In this document: positions 61,561-64,000 of the stretch, in pieces
How positions within the stretch are numbered: position 1 is the first letter of the stretch
How the letters are laid out: the number at the start of each line of letters is the position of its first letter
NCBI RefSeq assembly: GCF_001279525.1
Contig: NZ_LGDY01000117.1
Span: 9,541-73,540 of the forward strand
Length of the DNA stretch: 64,000 nucleotides
Direction of reading: 5' to 3'
Source of the DNA: Nocardia sp. NRRL S-836
GTDB lineage: Bacteria; Actinomycetota; Actinomycetes; Mycobacteriales; Pseudonocardiaceae
Position numbers and translations under genes: made by a program
Notes under the pieces: model-generated
What the model was told of the DNA's origin: nothing
What the model saw: the letters and a program-made list of their open reading frames with translations, nothing else
Databases searched by the model: none

Positions 61561-61578
61561 CGGGGCCGCGCCCGAGGG

Positions 61579-61800
61579 TCAGGTACGGGTCCACCTCTGG
61601 TTGGTGGCGCCGTGGCAGTCCCAGATGATGACCTTCTTCCTGTTGGTGGTGGCGTTGCCGTTGACGTCCAGGCACTTGCCCGACGCCACCGCCGTCACGC
61701 TGCCGTCGGAGTTGACGCGGAACTGCTGGTTGCCCTGGGTGTTGCAGTCCCACAACGTCACGGCGGTGCCGTTGGCCGTGCCCTGGTGACAACGGAGAGT
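61579..61800 (-). pseudogene. Ricin-type beta-trefoil lectin fragment
   Basis: The minus strand encodes GTAVTLWDCNTQGNQQFRV, then SGKCLDVNG and VIIWDCHGATNQRW: the paired CLDV and QxW repeats of a ricin B/CBM13 module. It ends at a stop at 61579 and has no start or signal peptide upstream. It is the tail of a secreted carbohydrate-active enzyme whose catalytic part is missing. Confidence 0.75.
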
Positions 61801-61854
61801 CCCCGGCTGGTTTCCGCGAGCGGTTGCCCACCCTCTTCACCGGTCTCCGGCACG

Positions 61855-62540
61855 CGCGAGCCGCAGAACCGGCACAGCGCGCTGTGTCTGGACAACTACA
61901 ACTTCGGTCTCAAGCCCGGCGCCGAGGTCCGGCAGTGGACCTGCAACGGCCTGGCCGTGCAGCAGTGGACCTCGCCTGACGCGGACACGGCGCGCGGGTC
62001 ACGAGGGGAACGATCACGGTACGACTGGTTCGACGGACTTCAAGGAGTCGCAGAACGGCTCGGGCAACGTCAACGCCGTCCACCTCGCCGTCAGCGGCGA
62101 CGGTCTGGAGTGGACACTGCTCAACGACAACAACGCCGTCCTCACACCGACCGCCGGCATCAAGGGCATCCGCGACCCGTTCACCACCCGGCTCAACAAC
62201 GGCACGTGGGTCGTGCTGGCGACCGACATCCCGGTGGGCGGCTCGTTCACCAGGCCCAACCAGAACATCCACGTCTGGACCTCGCCGGACCTGGTCGGCA
62301 GACTGGCTGCTCAACGTCAACTCGACCAACACCACCTGCTTCAGCTGGGCGCCCGCGATCCACTGGGACCCCTCGCGCAACGCCTACGGCATCACGTTCT
62401 CCACCCTCCCGCCGGGCGGTTCGCACGCGGTGATCTCCGTCGTCTACACCACCGATTTCGTCACCGCGACCACGCCGGTCGTGTTTGGCTCGATGCTGGT
62501 TCGATCAGGTACCGGTGCCGTGGCACGATCATCGAGGTAG
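61855..62540 (+). pseudogene. Decayed ricin-lectin plus GH43-like glycosidase
   Basis: The plus strand first encodes a lectin repeat (LCLDNYNFG, then VRQWTCNGLAVQQW). In other frames it encodes a five-bladed glycosidase-like stretch: VNAVHLAVSGDGLEWTLLND, GIKGIRDPFTTRLNNGTWVV, NQNIHVWTSPDLVG and, after a further shift near 62295, WAPAIHWDPSRNAY. At least two frameshifts prevent a full protein. The pattern fits a secreted family-43-like arabinanase/xylosidase. Confidence 0.72.
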
Positions 62541-62673
62541 GTCACTAACAGATCGGTGAGTGCCGCGTGGGGCAAAGGGTCCGGTGAGCGCCCGCACGCG
62601 GGCACGGTCGGGCGCCCGTTGACGCGCCGTTCTCACGTAGACCACCAGGCTGTATGGGAGTGATCCCATAGTT

Positions 62674-63318
62674 GTGAGAAAGGGTTATCGGGTGCTTTCG
62701 ACCGGTGAGATCGACGTGATCAGAAGAGGGTGCAGTGAGCTTGACGAAACCGGGCTCACCGCGTTCTCGCTGGCCGCAGTGCACCGCGTGCTCCCCGTCT
62801 ACCAGGTGTACACCGAGATGAACAAGACTGTTCGGGGGCATGGCCCGGCGCACGACGCGCTCGTGGCCATCGCTCGGTTGCTCCGGAGAGAGGGAGGCTT
62901 GACTCCCGAGAAGGTCAGGCCAGTTGTCGATGCTGCTCTGATGGGTTTGAAATCCGACCTCTCCAAGATCAACAGGCGAGCGGAGTTCAATCTTCCGGAA
63001 GCAGTCGCGGTGGAGGTGATCACTGCTGTGACGGCGGCCCTGAACGGATGGAAGAACTCGTCATTCGACGAACGCTTCCAGGCTGTGATGGGCGCCTTGG
63101 AAGTCGACTCCCTGTGGGCCGAGGAAACTGCAGGCGAGGCGGTTTCGTGGGAGCGATTGACGACCCAATTTCAGCAGCAGGTCCGTGACCTCGATGAGCT
63201 GCGCTCCGTAGAATCGGCTATCGCTGCAGACATCTACAGAACCCTTTCCTATCGATCTGAGCGTGAAGGGATGCCATATCTGGACGGCATGGAAGAGCTT
63301 GTGAAGCGTTCGCGCTGA
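62674..63318 (+). CDS. Orphan hypothetical protein of lower GC content
   Basis: 214 residues from a GTG, almost entirely helical and charged, with no signal peptide, membrane segment or recognised motif. Base composition and codon choice are clearly less GC-rich than in the rest of the window (frequent aaa, gat, ctt), which suggests recent acquisition. It is monocistronic, next to a zone of decayed genes. Function unknown. Confidence 0.75.
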   Translation: MRKGYRVLSTGEIDVIRRGCSELDETGLTAFSLAAVHRVLPVYQVYTEMNKTVRGHGPAHDALVAIARLLRREGGLTPEKVRPVVDAALMGLKSDLSKINRRAEFNLPEAVAVEVITAVTAALNGWKNSSFDERFQAVMGALEVDSLWAEETAGEAVSWERLTTQFQQQVRDLDELRSVESAIAADIYRTLSYRSEREGMPYLDGMEELVKRSR

Positions 63319-63604
63319 GCTGGTTGGATCAATGGCACCGCTTCACGTTGTCGTGCAGTCTTCCCGCGTCGTCGATATCCGCTCATCGGGCGCGGGTCCG
63401 TTCAGGTCCATCGAGGACCGTTAAGCATGCTCGTCGAACGGAGTTGCGTTCAGTCTGCTCCCAAGGCCCATCGGTGCTGTCTTGCCTGTCGTCGGTCGCA
63501 CGCTCAGCGGCATGAGAGTGCATTCGTTGTGGGGTGGGATTTCGCCATCGCTCGGACCGCCTTTACCTTGCTGCGGCTGAATGGTCGACGGAGAGGATGT
63601 GCAG
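63319..63604. other. Intergenic stretch without a supported gene
   Basis: 286 bases with only short, non-biased open frames on both strands. The last 40 bases hold the ribosome site (ggagagg) of the following gene. Confidence 0.45.
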
Positions 63605-64000
63605 GTGCGCAAGAGAGGGAAGCCGCTCCGCATCACCGCTTTGTCGCTGGTCTCTGTCCTGGTGGTCGTCGGGGCGCTGACGGGAGCCACAACCTCGGCG
63701 TCGGCCCAGACGACCGCGGTGCGGATGGACTACACCTGCACGACCTCCTTCGGGTCGAGTGCCCGGATGACCGTGTGGGTCGTCGGCGGTCTGCCGGACG
63801 ACGGCGCGGGTCCGAACACCGTCGCCAGGCACGAACCCGCCTACATCGACGTGGACCTGGACCTGCGCGAGCTGCGTCCGGTCCTGACGGTGGCCGGCGG
63901 GGTGCGCCTGGACGCCGACAGCACAGCGACACTCGACGCGCACATCACCGGCCCGGACGGGACGCGGACCACCCAGGCCTCGTTCACCGTCGCGCCCACG
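63605..64000 (+). CDS. Secreted protein, N-terminal part (cut by window end)
   Basis: The frame from GTG at 63605 is open to the last base (132 codons). A signal peptide (RKRGKPLRI, then a Leu/Val/Ala core ending SASAQ, about 1-37) is followed by a beta-rich domain starting VRMDYTCTTSFGSSARMTV. That resembles DUF6801-like secreted proteins of actinomycetes (strand, then YxC-T). The C terminus lies outside the window. Confidence 0.7.
   Translation, partial: MRKRGKPLRITALSLVSVLVVVGALTGATTSASAQTTAVRMDYTCTTSFGSSARMTVWVVGGLPDDGAGPNTVARHEPAYIDVDLDLRELRPVLTVAGGVRLDADSTATLDAHITGPDGTRTTQASFTVAPT

Noticed and set aside
1..64000. tRNA, rRNA, riboswitch, intact transposase or integrase
   Set aside because: I scanned for cloverleaf-like segments, conserved rRNA motifs and DDE or integrase motifs and saw none that hold up; short hairpins found are listed as terminators.

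Overview
The window is very GC-rich (about 70 percent) and its codons end mostly in G or C. It has GTG and TTG starts, ATGA/GTGA overlaps, an ESX-type (type VII) secretion locus and an LAxTG cell-wall anchor. All of this fits a filamentous actinomycete. A Pseudonocardiales host (Lentzea/Saccharothrix/Actinosynnema-like) is my inference; no marker gene here proves it.

Region 1 (1-15.6 kb) is a type VII secretion locus: a mycosin (mycP) facing eccC across a strong hairpin, then eccD-eccB on the other side of eccC. A run of WXG100-type small proteins follows, with two large Pro/Gly-rich WXG-type paralogues, a YbaB/EbfC-like protein and a membrane-anchored Pro-rich protein. The mycosin has lost the catalytic Ser and the oxyanion Asn and looks like a pseudoprotease. 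No eccE is visible.

Region 2 (15.6-36.8 kb) is one giant gene of 6,643 codons, followed by two small paralogous genes. The giant protein starts with a helical domain like those of T7SS-dependent toxins. It then strings together duplicated modules: two HExxHxxGxxDE metallopeptidase-like units, an edema-factor-like cyclase, an ADP-ribosyltransferase, three His-Cys caspase-like units (one with both catalytic residues replaced), an OmpA-like segment, an HD domain, a Cys-His papain-like unit and an NlpC/LRAT-like unit. It is most likely a multi-enzyme T7SS effector.

Region 3 (36.8-40.7 kb) holds a small conserved protein, an LAxTG-anchored surface protein and an XRE-NB-ARC-TPR (STAND) regulator pointing away from the next cluster.

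Region 4 (40.7-54.6 kb) is a lipid/terpenoid cluster. An AT-ACP protein, a 2,197-residue ER(FabL-like)-KS-CLF-KR-DH-alpha-oxoamine synthase megaenzyme and a 3-ketosphinganine reductase-like SDR are joined by 4-nt overlaps. Together they look like a complete line that builds a fatty chain, releases it by decarboxylative condensation with an amino acid, and reduces the ketone to give a sphingoid-base-like amino alcohol. Just downstream are a polyprenyl diphosphate synthase, a nested 53-codon gene and a phytoene/squalene synthase. A class I terpene cyclase, a P450 and a Fis-type regulator with a one-base frameshift lie on the opposite strand.

Region 5 (54.6-64 kb) is accessory. It has a LEG1-like protein, a secreted M4 metallopeptidase, an isochorismatase-fold hydrolase and a zone of decayed genes (receiver domain, ricin-type lectin, GH43-like), then a lower-GC orphan gene and the start of a secreted protein cut by the window end. 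I saw no tRNA, rRNA, CRISPR array or intact insertion sequence.
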